From Pseudanabaena biceps (GTDB lineage Bacteria > Cyanobacteriota > Cyanobacteriia > Pseudanabaenales > Pseudanabaenaceae): 64,000 bases of DNA. The position numbers were made by a program, and so were the translations under genes. Position 1 is the first letter of the stretch, and each line of letters opens with the position of its first letter. The stretch is from positions 207,640-271,639 of the forward strand of contig JAATWA010000003.1 of the NCBI GenBank assembly GCA_013361095.1, read 5' to 3'. Positions 52,962 through 61,623 of the stretch are shown here, piece after piece. The notes under the pieces are model-generated. The model ran no database searches. It saw only the letters and a program-made list of their open reading frames with translations, and was not told the origin of the DNA.

Positions 52962-53306
52962 GTGTCCAATGACAATGAGTTTCGCAGAGTAAATCAAATT
53001 CTTGGGGCTAGTCCTAAGATTGATCCTTTTCCCTCGGATCTGGTTTTTCCTTGGATTCTTATCAGTCTTTTTTTGTTTTTTGTTTGTTACGTTTTTCTCA
53101 ATTTGCCTTGGTTATGGGTGATTCTCATTGTCGCTTGGGGTGACGCTACTTGGTGGGTCTTAACTGGTTCTCGTCCCCATAAGTTCTTATCCAAGTTTAT
53201 TCCTGTTCCCCGTTGGTCTAGAGGTGTTTATCATTTCTCTGGGTTTCATGGTCGTCTTCGTATGGAGCTTGCTCGTAAACATCATGGTCAAAGAAAAAGG
53301 ATTTAA
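52962..53306 (+). CDS. VirB3/TrbD-like small membrane protein
   Basis: The protein, starting at GTG 52962 or TTG 52956, has about 115 residues. One long hydrophobic stretch or hairpin lies at about 28-68 (FPWILISLFLFFVCYVFLNL, then LWVILIVAW), followed by a basic tail. Its position between a pilin-like gene and a VirB4-like gene matches VirB3/TrbD. The 3' end overlaps the next gene by about 20 bases. The family is inferred from gene order. Confidence 0.55.
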   Translation: MSNDNEFRRVNQILGASPKIDPFPSDLVFPWILISLFLFFVCYVFLNLPWLWVILIVAWGDATWWVLTGSRPHKFLSKFIPVPRWSRGVYHFSGFHGRLRMELARKHHGQRKRI

Positions 53307-54043
53307 ACATTTTGAAAAGGAGCTTGCTTTAGATTATCTGCTTAAGTTTGAACTCCGTGGTCGCTCGATTAGCTGTTTTGTTTTAAAGCAGGGTTCTTCT
53401 TTTGATTTATTGCAGTTTGTGTTTGGTTGGCAGTCTCAGGGTTTTCATACGACTCTTTCTGACGCGCAGGAGTATTCGATTTTTGAGGCACTCCAGTCTG
53501 GGTTGAAGGATATCCCAGATCAAGAAAGTTTAACGGTTCATTTTGGTTCTTTTAGTTCGGATCGGGATCGCCAATGTCAGTTGCAGGATTTATACGAGTT
53601 GGCGGATACTCCTGAGCTTAAGTTTTTGATGATGGGTGAAAAAGCTCGGGTTCAGGAGTTGGCGGGTTTGGGGCTGAGAAAGCCGAAGTTTCTTCGTGTC
53701 TATGCGACTTATACGGTTAAAGGTTCGACGGTTGCGGCTTCAGATCCTCTGGAAAAGGCTCTGGCTTGGCTGCAAAAGGTGGCTCTGGGTTTAGCTGGTA
53801 ATGACTCAAAGCTAGAGCGTGAGCAGTATGAGCAGTTGTTTGCTCGTGCTTTTACGGATGGGTTTCTCAATTGGGAGCAGATTTTAACTACTCGGATGGG
53901 TTTGGATTTGGCTCCTTTGTCTGATGCGGATCTTTGGCAGGAGCTTTGGGGACAGTTTAATAGTTCTCCGCCTCCTCCGATTCCCCAGTTATTGGTTATG
54001 TCTGAGGCGGGGCTAGTGGATCGCTCGATGTCTCAGGTGCATA
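53284..54043 (+). pseudogene. N-terminal fragment of a VirB4/TrbE-like conjugation ATPase
   Basis: From the ATG at 53284 (MVKEKGFKHFEKELALDYLL) about 253 residues remain. They match the N-terminal, pre-ATPase part of VirB4/TraC-type proteins, including LADTPELKFLMMGEKARVQE with ELAD shared as ELADTPELK, and the stretch PPPIPQLLVMSEAGLVD. The Walker motifs lie further downstream in the family and are absent, because an IS630-type element cuts the gene after SMSQVH. The conjugation apparatus is therefore broken at this point unless completed elsewhere. Confidence 0.6.
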
Positions 54044-54070
54044 TAGCAATCCTAAATGAGTTGTGAGAAA

Positions 54071-54857
54071 ATGGAGATAGGAAATATATTCCTAGAGGGC
54101 ATGAAAATGACAGAAGAACTGCAAGAATTTATCGAAACAAATCGAGATGCAAGAGAATTAAAGAGAGGTGTATCGGTACAAATGTATCTCGAAGGATATA
54201 AGCATTGGCAGATCAAAGATATTTTGGGAGTGGGTTCGGGATATGTCAGTAAATGGACAAAAATATATGTGGATAAGGGATTAGAAGGATTATTGCTAGG
54301 ATATAAAGGTAAGGTCGGTTATCTGAGCGAAATGCAAAACCAAGCAATAAATGCATGGTTACAGGCTAAGAATTATTGGAACTTAGTAGAATTACAAGAA
54401 TATATTGAGGATGAGTACAACGTAGTATTTGAGTCTAAACAAAGCTATTACGCCATATTTGAGAAAGCTGGAATTAGCTGGAAAAAGACGCAAAAGCATA
54501 ATCCGAAAGGAGACCCCACCATTATTCAAAAAAAAAAGGACGAGATTACAGAATGGCTAGAAAAGCATCGTCCTGAGATCCTTGCTGAGAAGTTAGTTGT
54601 ATTTTTTGCTGATGAATGCCATTTACTATGGGGAGATATTTGTGGATATGTGTGGGGCAAAAAACAAGAACGTATTGAAATACCCATAACTAATGAAAAA
54701 GAGCGACAGACTTATTATGGTGCTGTAAACCTGTATACACAGGAATGTGTAATTCAAGCGGCTAGTGCAGGTAACTCTGAAAGTACTGTAGCTTTTCTGA
54801 AATATTTACAAGACCTGAATGAAAACAACCAGATTGCTGTAATCTGGGACGGCGCTA
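54071..54857 (+). pseudogene. Second IS630-type transposase, C-terminus cut by ISx
   Basis: The frame starts MEIGNIFLEGMKMTEELQEF and contains a helix-turn-helix (YKHWQIKDILGVGSGYVSKW). The first catalytic Asp is in LVVFFADECHLLWGD and the second in IAVIWDGAS. ISx copy 3 enters right after the second Asp, so the part with the Glu is missing and is not found on the other side. The element's left end begins near 54044 with a TA, inside the VirB4-like gene. It is not related closely to ISx. Confidence 0.85.
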
Positions 54858-54889
54858 GTACAAGGCGGCTAAAGTGAAGAAACATACTT

Positions 54890-55618
54890 TTAGACGGCTA
54901 AAGCCTTACCTTTATAAGTCCATTTAAAAGGCTTAGCCATAGTACGGTTGAAGTAGTCAATAAATAAGATAATGCGAGACTTCAAATCGGCTTGAGAGAT
55001 AAAGTTACCGCGTCTGAGTAACTTACGCATCAAGATTCCAAACCAAATCTCAATCTGATTAAGCCAAGAACAATGCTTGGGAGTAAAATAAAAAACAATA
55101 CGATGATTTTTATCGGTTAAGAAATCAGTCCTTGTCTGCATGGACTTGAGGATGCCGCACTTACCTTTGACACCTAAATCAATCTCCAATCTTTCGACTT
55201 GTGCAACATAGCGAACGAGGGATTCCGATTGATGAGTGTTGAGACAATCCATAACTAAATGCCATTTGTTAGCATCAGGATTAGTGGCTATAGTTTGTTG
55301 GACATGAGTAAGATAGGCAACTTCAGTACGTGTATCGCCCACAGAAGCCTTGATGACTAAACCCGTGGCGACATCAAAACTGGCGATTAAGGTTTGAGTA
55401 CCATGTCGAATATATTCAAACTCGCGACGGTGAATCTTACTAGGTTCTAAGGGCTTATCAGGATATTTGCGCTCAAGGGCTTGGATACCCGTCATTTCAT
55501 CAAGACTAATAGTTTGTTCACCTAAGGCAGCTCGCTCTATTGCATTTAAGTAATTGTCAGTAATGGCTGTTACTTTTTGTTCAAACAATGGGTCAGGCGC
55601 TGGGAGACTGTCAAGCAA
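54890..55618 (-). CDS. IS630-family transposase, catalytic part (copy 3)
   Basis: From PAPDPLFEQK onward the protein is identical to copies 1 and 2. The first residues (MLDSL) come from the nested IS256 end, so the frame now has an artificial start. The insertion lies between the TGA and this part, so read-through can no longer make a full transposase. Confidence 0.85.
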   Translation of the reverse strand: MLDSLPAPDPLFEQKVTAITDNYLNAIERAALGEQTISLDEMTGIQALERKYPDKPLEPSKIHRREFEYIRHGTQTLIASFDVATGLVIKASVGDTRTEVAYLTHVQQTIATNPDANKWHLVMDCLNTHQSESLVRYVAQVERLEIDLGVKGKCGILKSMQTRTDFLTDKNHRIVFYFTPKHCSWLNQIEIWFGILMRKLLRRGNFISQADLKSRIILFIDYFNRTMAKPFKWTYKGKALAV

Positions 55619-56930
55619 AATGTGTAAAGTCTAGAAACTAGATGTGGAGACGATCCTCAAAGAGGATCGCAAAGCGATTGAGGGCAGGTTTCCAATCGCG
55701 AATCGGCATCGTCCACTTCTTCGAGATATTGCGCATCGCCAAATAAACCAGCTTGAAAGCAGCCTCATCCGAGGGAAAAATCTGCTGAGATTTAATCACC
55801 TTCCGCAAACTGCTATTCATTGACTCAATGGCATTGGTGGTATAAATTGCCCTGCGAATCTCAGGCGGGAAAGCAAAGAAGGGGATAATATTCGCCCAAT
55901 GACTGCGCCACGACTTAGAAATCGATGGATATTGCTTGTCCCATTTTTCGGCAAAGAGTTCGAGATTAAACTCTGCCTCTGATTCCGTCGCCGCCGCATA
56001 AATCGCCTTGAGGTCGGCACAAACTTGCTTGCGTTGTTGCCAGGGGACAAAAGCGACCGAGTTACGCACCATATGGACAATGCACAACTGTACCTGTGTT
56101 TTCGGAAATACCGTTTCAATGGCATTGGGAAATCCTGTCAAACCATCGACACAGGCAATCAAAATGTCTTTGACCCCACGGTTGTGAATTTCGGTGAGTA
56201 CGGACAACCAGAATTTGGCTCCTTCATTGGGAGATATCCACATCCCCAGTAATTCCTTGTACCCGTCCATATTCACGCCCAAGGCAAAGTACAGGGACTT
56301 ATTAATCACCCTGCCATTGTCTCGCACTTTGATCACTAGGCAGTCCAGAAATACGATTGGATAGACCGCGTCCAGAGGACGGTTTTGCCATTGCTTCACC
56401 TCATCAATCACCGCATCTGTGACATTAGAAATAAGCGTTGGTGATACTTCAACCCCATACATTTCCTGTAACTGGGCTTGGATATCCCTGACGCTCATAC
56501 CTCGTGCGTAGAGAGCAATGATCTTCTCGTCTAGTCCTGACAATCGGCTTTGTCCTTTCTTCACCAGTTGCGGTTCAAACTCTCCTTGGCGATCCCGAGG
56601 TATGGCGATTTCGGCTACGCCGAAGTCGCCTTGGACTGTTTTCTGGCTGTAGCCATTGCGACTGTTGCTTTGCCCGTCTGGTCTATGTTCATGCTTCCCA
56701 TAACCCAAATGGGTGGATAGTTCTGCTTCCAATGCTCTTTCCACTAAGGCAGTGGTTAGTTGTTTCAGAATGCCTCCTTCTCCGAATAGGTCGGGTGGTG
56801 TTTTACATTCTTTCAGCAATTCATCGAGTAGTTCTTTGCGTATATTCATCTGTTTTAGTGTTAGTTATTGTGTGTCTAGATTATCTCTCTGTATACTTCC
56901 CAGACTTTACACAATTTACTGTACACTCTC
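55604..56930 (-). mobile_element. IS256-family insertion sequence, 1327 bp
   Basis: Imperfect terminal repeats of about 29 bp share gtgtaaagtct at their inner end. An 8-bp target duplication, ggcgctgg, lies at 55596-55603 and 56931-56938. The target is the ISx sequence between the two transposase parts. The transposase inside is full length, so this was probably the latest insertion. Confidence 0.93.
55638..56849 (-). CDS. IS256-family (Mutator-type) transposase
   Basis: The 403-residue transposase starts MNIRKELLDELLKECKTPPD. It shows the IS256 pattern: NSRNGYSQKTVQGDFGVAEI, the first Asp in YPIVFLDCLVIKVRD, the second in DILIACVDGLTGFPNAIE, QVQLCIVHMVRNSV, and the Glu in TTNAIESMNSSLRKVIK. 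Length and DDE residues are intact, so it is likely active. Confidence 0.95.
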   Translation of the reverse strand: MNIRKELLDELLKECKTPPDLFGEGGILKQLTTALVERALEAELSTHLGYGKHEHRPDGQSNSRNGYSQKTVQGDFGVAEIAIPRDRQGEFEPQLVKKGQSRLSGLDEKIIALYARGMSVRDIQAQLQEMYGVEVSPTLISNVTDAVIDEVKQWQNRPLDAVYPIVFLDCLVIKVRDNGRVINKSLYFALGVNMDGYKELLGMWISPNEGAKFWLSVLTEIHNRGVKDILIACVDGLTGFPNAIETVFPKTQVQLCIVHMVRNSVAFVPWQQRKQVCADLKAIYAAATESEAEFNLELFAEKWDKQYPSISKSWRSHWANIIPFFAFPPEIRRAIYTTNAIESMNSSLRKVIKSQQIFPSDEAAFKLVYLAMRNISKKWTMPIRDWKPALNRFAILFEDRLHI

Positions 56931-56944
56931 GGCGCTGGATTCAG

Positions 56945-57427
56945 TCAGTAACCTGATTGATGCGGTTTGATATCTGCTTCGGCAAGTAAGCGTCCAACGT
57001 GCCTCGGTGATATCGTGGTCACAATCCCGCGTTGAATCATTTCATCGGCGAGTTCGCGACTTGTCCATTGGCTGATTGGGCGACCACTCTCCTCTGGACT
57101 TTCACAGGCGATTGCAAATAAGTGCATGATTTGCTCAAGCTCGAATGTCGGTGGTGTACCCGAACGCTCGGCATCTTTCAAACAATCCAACACGCCTATG
57201 TCTTTTTCCCGTCCCCACACCCATCGGTCTCGCCACAATCGGGCACTTTTGCGGCTGATATCTAATTCCCGCGCTATCATTGCTTGACTGTATCCTTGAG
57301 AGGCTAAAACAACAATCTTTGCTCGTTGGGCTATTTGCTGCGGTGTACTGTGTCGATTGATTATCTGTTCCAATTCTTCTTGTTCCAACTCTTCTAAATG
57401 CAATGCTTTTGCAGATCCCGTAAACAC
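56945..57427 (-). CDS. IS630-family transposase, N-terminal part (copy 3)
   Basis: The predicted protein is identical to those of copies 1 and 2 and ends at the same TGA after PHQSGY. The nested IS256 begins a few bases beyond the stop. Confidence 0.87.
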   Translation of the reverse strand: MFTGSAKALHLEELEQEELEQIINRHSTPQQIAQRAKIVVLASQGYSQAMIARELDISRKSARLWRDRWVWGREKDIGVLDCLKDAERSGTPPTFELEQIMHLFAIACESPEESGRPISQWTSRELADEMIQRGIVTTISPRHVGRLLAEADIKPHQSGY

Positions 57428-57524
57428 TAATTTTTGACCGTTATTTCATTTCTTCTTATAGTATCTTCACTTTAGCCGCCTTGTACTAGTCGGCGATCGC
57501 AACTACAACCGATTCGATCATCTA

Positions 57525-59774
57525 ATGCCCAAAGACAAACTCAAACCAGAACACACAACATGGGCAAAAGAGATCGCCGCCGAATATAGCAATCAAATTT
57601 CCAAAGCTGTCGCCACCCGCAATCGCCTAGAACATGAAGAAGAAATCGCGATTGTCGGTACCTCCCCAAAAGGCAACATCATCGAAATCGTCAGTCCCAG
57701 CCAAGCAGATCCAGAAGGCAAATCACCAATATGGGACATGGCAAAACAAGGGGAAAGCGTGGATATACAGATTGCCCAAAACAAAGACTGGAAAACCAAA
57801 AGCAACTATCCTTACAAAGCTGTAGCTATCCTTGACGAAGAAACCAAAGTTGATATCGGACTAATTTCGCCAGAGACAATCAAAAAACACAGAAAGAGTC
57901 TCGAAAATGGCAAAGTATTAGCGAACTTAAAACTCGACTTTAACCTTGGCATCTCTAGAAACGATATCAAAGATATGTTCGCCACAGCCGAAAAGTATCT
58001 AGAAGCGCAAAGCGCCGCCATCCCAGAAAGCGAACGCGAAAGCCGAGCCGCCGCCCTGTGGCATAACAACAACCGCGCGATCGCCGCCAAGATGTTCACC
58101 GAAATCGTGACCACGCAACTGCAAGAACTACAAGTCGATAAAGTGAAAGTAATTGGCTTGCAATACGACAGTAACGAACTAAAGGATAAACAATGGCAAC
58201 CCAACGAATCAATCAATTGCCGACTAGCAATCGAATCTAATCCTGAGAGTCCAATTTTTGACAAGAGAGTAATTCAAGTACGTGAACAAGAGCAATGGAA
58301 AAATATTGGTGTTGTCCACAGTGACGCAGCCTATATGCCCATTGGCATAGAATTCACCGCAACTATCAATCTATCCGCTAGCAAAAAAGACGCAGATTTA
58401 GCGATCGCTAAAAGCACAGTCAAACTACCCAAAATCTGGCATGGACTATCTCCCGAACGAGTCAAAGAAGCCGTTAACCTCGATGAGATCGTACCGAAAT
58501 TAAAAGAAGCGATCGCTAAAGCTGCGGCAAACCAACCAACAATGACCGAATTCGTCACAAAACTTGCCGATGAGAACGTGGGACTCAAAGCGCAAGTGCA
58601 GACAGGAGGGAGAATTAACGGGATTACCTATCTCTACGAAGGGCAAGCCGTAAAAGCAAGCTTAATTGAAATGTCGTGGAAAAATCTTGCCATGATGGGC
58701 GTGAAATATGATCCAGAGCGAGATCGTGAAGCCCTTGCCACACCTACATCTCCAACCCTACCGCAGTCAAAACTACCTGTACATCAAGAACCACAGCACT
58801 TACAGTCAAACACTCAACCCAATACTAAAGCGAATCCCCTCAGTCAAATAGAAAGCCAACTCAAGTCATCACAGCCAGAACAGCCAGTAAAAATTACAGG
58901 CAAACCCATCCAAATGGTTTATCCCCTCAAAATGCATGGAGAAACCAACCCATTACCAGTCAACACCTGTATTGAAGCCATGCGAGGACATGGCAGATGT
59001 CACACGACGCGGAGATACGAACCCTACGCCGCCTATGGATTTAAAGAAGGAGACATCGCGATCGCCTATGCAGGAAAGCAGCAAGTCGCCCTGCGGGTGG
59101 GCAAGCAATACCAAATCACACAGGAAATGCTAAACGATACGGAGTATCAGAAACAATGGACAGGAATGGAAAAGCATGGAGCCAAAGAATTGCAGACCTT
59201 TCAAGGACATTGCAACACATGGGGAATGCACTTTGAACCATTGGGAGACTATATCGACGGCAAGATTGTGCCATTCCCATCAATAGAGAAGCAAACTAAT
59301 TCCATAGTTACCGATATCCAGAAACTAGAAGAATGGAGACAAATCGCCCAGTATCTCGGTAAAAGTGAAAACTATATTAATCGGATCCAAGAACTGATAG
59401 AAGGCGAGAGCATAACCGAAAAAGCAACCCTTGCCATGTCCAGAGATAGCGAGATGTTAGCTAAACAAGTAGCCTCGCAGTGGCGAGAGATCTTAGCGGT
59501 GAAGAGTGATTATATCGAACAACAAGACGGGCAACTGGTATTTGAGCGTAATGGAAACGAAGGCAAATACAGAGCGACATGGAAACAGACTACAGACACT
59601 CTGACCTTAGAATCCAAAACCGTAACAGAAGGCTCAATCAAATATGCACATCTACTCGTACAGCAAGGATTAGAAATCACCCAAAATCAAGTCACCGTAA
59701 AAGATGCCAAGAACGTCGATCTTGCCCTTAAAGTCATAGCTGAAAGTCAAAAGCAAAAACAGGAACAGAGATGA
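57525..59774 (+). CDS. Large cyanobacterial plasmid protein, 5' end probably cut by ISx
   Basis: The ATG at 57525 gives 749 residues, but there is no ribosome-binding site and the frame is open back to the ISx border, reading VGDRNYNRFDHL. The original gene probably began further upstream. Residues ~337-405 (QPTMTEFVTKLADENVGLKA to GVKYDPERDREAL) resemble the module that follows the catalytic domain in many cyanobacterial relaxases. Residues ~457-562 (GHGRCHTTRRYEPYAAYGFK onward) look like an ASCH/PUA-type fold. The last 110 residues form another recurrent plasmid-protein module. No catalytic motif is seen. A role in DNA transfer or replication is a guess from these parts. Confidence 0.6.
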   Translation: MPKDKLKPEHTTWAKEIAAEYSNQISKAVATRNRLEHEEEIAIVGTSPKGNIIEIVSPSQADPEGKSPIWDMAKQGESVDIQIAQNKDWKTKSNYPYKAVAILDEETKVDIGLISPETIKKHRKSLENGKVLANLKLDFNLGISRNDIKDMFATAEKYLEAQSAAIPESERESRAAALWHNNNRAIAAKMFTEIVTTQLQELQVDKVKVIGLQYDSNELKDKQWQPNESINCRLAIESNPESPIFDKRVIQVREQEQWKNIGVVHSDAAYMPIGIEFTATINLSASKKDADLAIAKSTVKLPKIWHGLSPERVKEAVNLDEIVPKLKEAIAKAAANQPTMTEFVTKLADENVGLKAQVQTGGRINGITYLYEGQAVKASLIEMSWKNLAMMGVKYDPERDREALATPTSPTLPQSKLPVHQEPQHLQSNTQPNTKANPLSQIESQLKSSQPEQPVKITGKPIQMVYPLKMHGETNPLPVNTCIEAMRGHGRCHTTRRYEPYAAYGFKEGDIAIAYAGKQQVALRVGKQYQITQEMLNDTEYQKQWTGMEKHGAKELQTFQGHCNTWGMHFEPLGDYIDGKIVPFPSIEKQTNSIVTDIQKLEEWRQIAQYLGKSENYINRIQELIEGESITEKATLAMSRDSEMLAKQVASQWREILAVKSDYIEQQDGQLVFERNGNEGKYRATWKQTTDTLTLESKTVTEGSIKYAHLLVQQGLEITQNQVTVKDAKNVDLALKVIAESQKQKQEQR

Positions 59775-59858
59775 TTACAAGAAATTAACCCATAGACAAA
59801 GCAGTGGTAATTTTGCATATTTGTTGAATCAAGCAAAATAAATAAAGCAAAAGTTAAA

Positions 59859-59921
59859 GTGGATCGGCATTTAAAGCGAATGGGGTGAGTTATGAGGTTG
59901 TATGATGATCGAAATAAGTGA
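59859..59921 (+). pseudogene. Remnant of an hsdM 3' end
   Basis: gtggatcggcatttaaagcg and tatgatgatcgaaataagtga match the end of hsdM at 21004-21060, with a small insertion between them (RYDDRNK-stop versus VYDDRNK-stop). It lies at the same distance before DUF2281 as in the other locus, so the two loci are copies. Confidence 0.8.
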
Positions 59922-59950
59922 GAAGCTTGCTCATAAATTGAGGTAAAACT

Positions 59951-60187
59951 ATGATTCAACTCGAACAAGTTCATCAAGATATTGATACTTTGCCCGAAGA
60001 GGCTCAGAATTTGCTGGTTGATTTTATTCAATTTCTTAAGCATCGTTATTCGCAACCAAAGCCCGATCTGTCACTACTGCAAGCTGGAAAAACTTACCAA
60101 GTTGTGACACCTTTAAATTCACACAAAGCGGCGCAAACACTAGCAACATTATTAGAAGAAACTAAGCAAAAACAAAGCCATGATTGA
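59951..60187 (+). CDS. DUF2281 protein, antitoxin-like (copy 2)
   Basis: The 78-residue protein is nearly identical to the copy at 20759-20974 over 66 residues and has the full C-terminus LEETKQKQSHD. It overlaps the aspartic protease gene by eight bases, an operon layout usual for antitoxin-effector pairs. The upstream region, including the hsdM remnant and the ribosome-binding site (ttgaggtaaaact), is conserved between the copies. Function by family is antitoxin-like; the target is unproven. Confidence 0.78.
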   Translation: MIQLEQVHQDIDTLPEEAQNLLVDFIQFLKHRYSQPKPDLSLLQAGKTYQVVTPLNSHKAAQTLATLLEETKQKQSHD

Positions 60188-60605
60188 GGCTCAGCGTTTT
60201 CCATTTTTAGAGGCAAAGGATATTTATGGTGATGTAGATGTAGTGCCAAACTTGCCTCTGACCTTGACTTACGGGCAAAGCTCGATCACTGTGTCTGGAC
60301 TTTTGGATACTGGTGCTAGTGTTAATGTCTTACCGTATTCAGTGGGTTGCGATCTGGGTGCTATTTGGGAAGAGCAAAATTTTTCTGTGCAATTAGCTGG
60401 CAATTTGGCAACAGTTGAGGCAAAGGGTTTAGTATTGTCTGCACAAATTGGTGATTTTCATCCAGTAACCTTGGTGTTTGCATGGAGCCAAACAGATGAT
60501 GTGCCAATCTTATTGGGTCGGATGAATTTTTTCCTAGAGTTTGATGTGTGTTTTTACAGATCGAGATCTCTGTTTGAATTGCGCCCGAAGTCGTCAATGG
60601 TATAA
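60180..60605 (+). CDS. Retropepsin-like aspartic protease
   Basis: The 141-residue protein has LLDTGASVNVLPYSVG at about residues 41-56, with the catalytic DTG (D43) of retroviral-type aspartic proteases, and a later flap-like and hydrophobic Gly motif (VPILLGRMNFF). Enzymes of this size act as dimers. It overlaps DUF2281 upstream. Cyanobacteria often carry such pairs; the substrate is unknown. The other DUF2281 locus has lost this gene except for its last eleven codons. Confidence 0.83.
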   Translation: MIEAQRFPFLEAKDIYGDVDVVPNLPLTLTYGQSSITVSGLLDTGASVNVLPYSVGCDLGAIWEEQNFSVQLAGNLATVEAKGLVLSAQIGDFHPVTLVFAWSQTDDVPILLGRMNFFLEFDVCFYRSRSLFELRPKSSMV

Positions 60606-60620
60606 GTAGCAAGTTGCTGC

Positions 60621-61427
60621 TTAATCCCCTAACTCGGTAAGCGCATATTTCACTTCTGAGAAATTCTTGATCATCATTTCTTCTTTTAAAAATTCCCCAC
60701 TATGACGATTAAATACTTTTCGCCAAATTTCATTCTCACGATAATTTTTACCGTCTTGCTGTAAGAAACGATGATTCTTTTCGACAATATGATAGGAATA
60801 CCTCCATTCTCGATCCGCATAGATTGCGCCCTTTAAATGATCATCCGTTAACCAAACTCTAATTTGAAAAGTGATATCAGTCGGATTATAAAATCGCAGA
60901 TCTACATAATTATAAAAAACACTAGCTCCACTGCCAAACGGTAATACGCGCCGCTCGTCTGGGAATGGATCGAAGCTATGATGATGTCGTTCCACAACTT
61001 CTAGAGGGCTATGCAAAGCTAACCAATAGAGCAGATTTGCTAATTGACAAAGCCCGCCACCAATACCAGTTCTCACTTCACCCCGCGACAATTGTAGTCC
61101 TTCTACATATCCTTTCTCAGATGTCGTTTTTCCTAATAACTTCCAAAAGGAAAAAGTTTCATGGGGTTTGATTAAAATTCCATCGATAGTCTGACGAGCA
61201 ATTTGTAAATTAATGACCTTGCCTTCTTGCAAAGCTGGATCTGAAGTTCCCAGTTTTCTCCGCAATAGAGATTTGTGGGATTTACACTTGTGGAGAAGAT
61301 TATCAGGCGATCGCTCGGTAGCAAATTTTTTTATAGTCAGCAAATCAGATGCGTGGCGAACAACCCGCTTTTGTTGGACGCGTAGATGATAGAAAACTGG
61401 ATGAATTTGCGATAGTCTTGCCATCAA
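60621..61427 (-). CDS. VanW family protein
   Basis: The 268-residue protein shows the VanW pattern: LQIARQTIDGILIKPHETFS, FWKLLGKTTSEKGYVEGLQL, then GIGGGLCQLANLLYWLALHS and ERHHHSFDP. It lacks a recognised signal peptide. VanW occurs in some vancomycin-resistance clusters, but its activity is unknown and no van genes lie here. It is convergent with the protease gene and appears complete. Confidence 0.92.
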   Translation of the reverse strand: MMARLSQIHPVFYHLRVQQKRVVRHASDLLTIKKFATERSPDNLLHKCKSHKSLLRRKLGTSDPALQEGKVINLQIARQTIDGILIKPHETFSFWKLLGKTTSEKGYVEGLQLSRGEVRTGIGGGLCQLANLLYWLALHSPLEVVERHHHSFDPFPDERRVLPFGSGASVFYNYVDLRFYNPTDITFQIRVWLTDDHLKGAIYADREWRYSYHIVEKNHRFLQQDGKNYRENEIWRKVFNRHSGEFLKEEMMIKNFSEVKYALTELGD

Positions 61428-61623
61428 AAAACCTCATAGTTAACTACAGCTAAATATACATCGCAAATCCGATCTTAATTAATCACCAAAGTTGTCAAGC
61501 AACACTTTTACAAAGATAGCTACAGCGCAAAGCTCTGTAACTATCTAATGTCGCCATTCAACCCAGCCACAGCCACTGCGTCTACTTCCCCATAAGCAGT
61601 AAGAGCGCTTACGCTTGAAGTCC

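Larger units (their letters stand above)
54858..57486 (-). mobile_element. ISx copy 3, interrupted by an IS256-family element
   Basis: The ends match those of the other two ISx copies and sit in CTAG with flanking TA. Removing 1335 bases (IS256 plus one 8-bp duplication) leaves 1294 bp, the same as the intact copies. The left flank is the truncated IS630-type transposase and the right flank the 749-residue gene, so the flanks do not match. Confidence 0.92.

Noticed and set aside
22984..59774. Relaxase N-terminus plus the 749-aa ORF as two halves of one relaxase
   Set aside because: Frames and ISx ends are compatible, but the 749-aa protein holds a complete copy of the relaxase follow-on module starting before QPTMTEF, so the joined protein would have that module far from its normal place.
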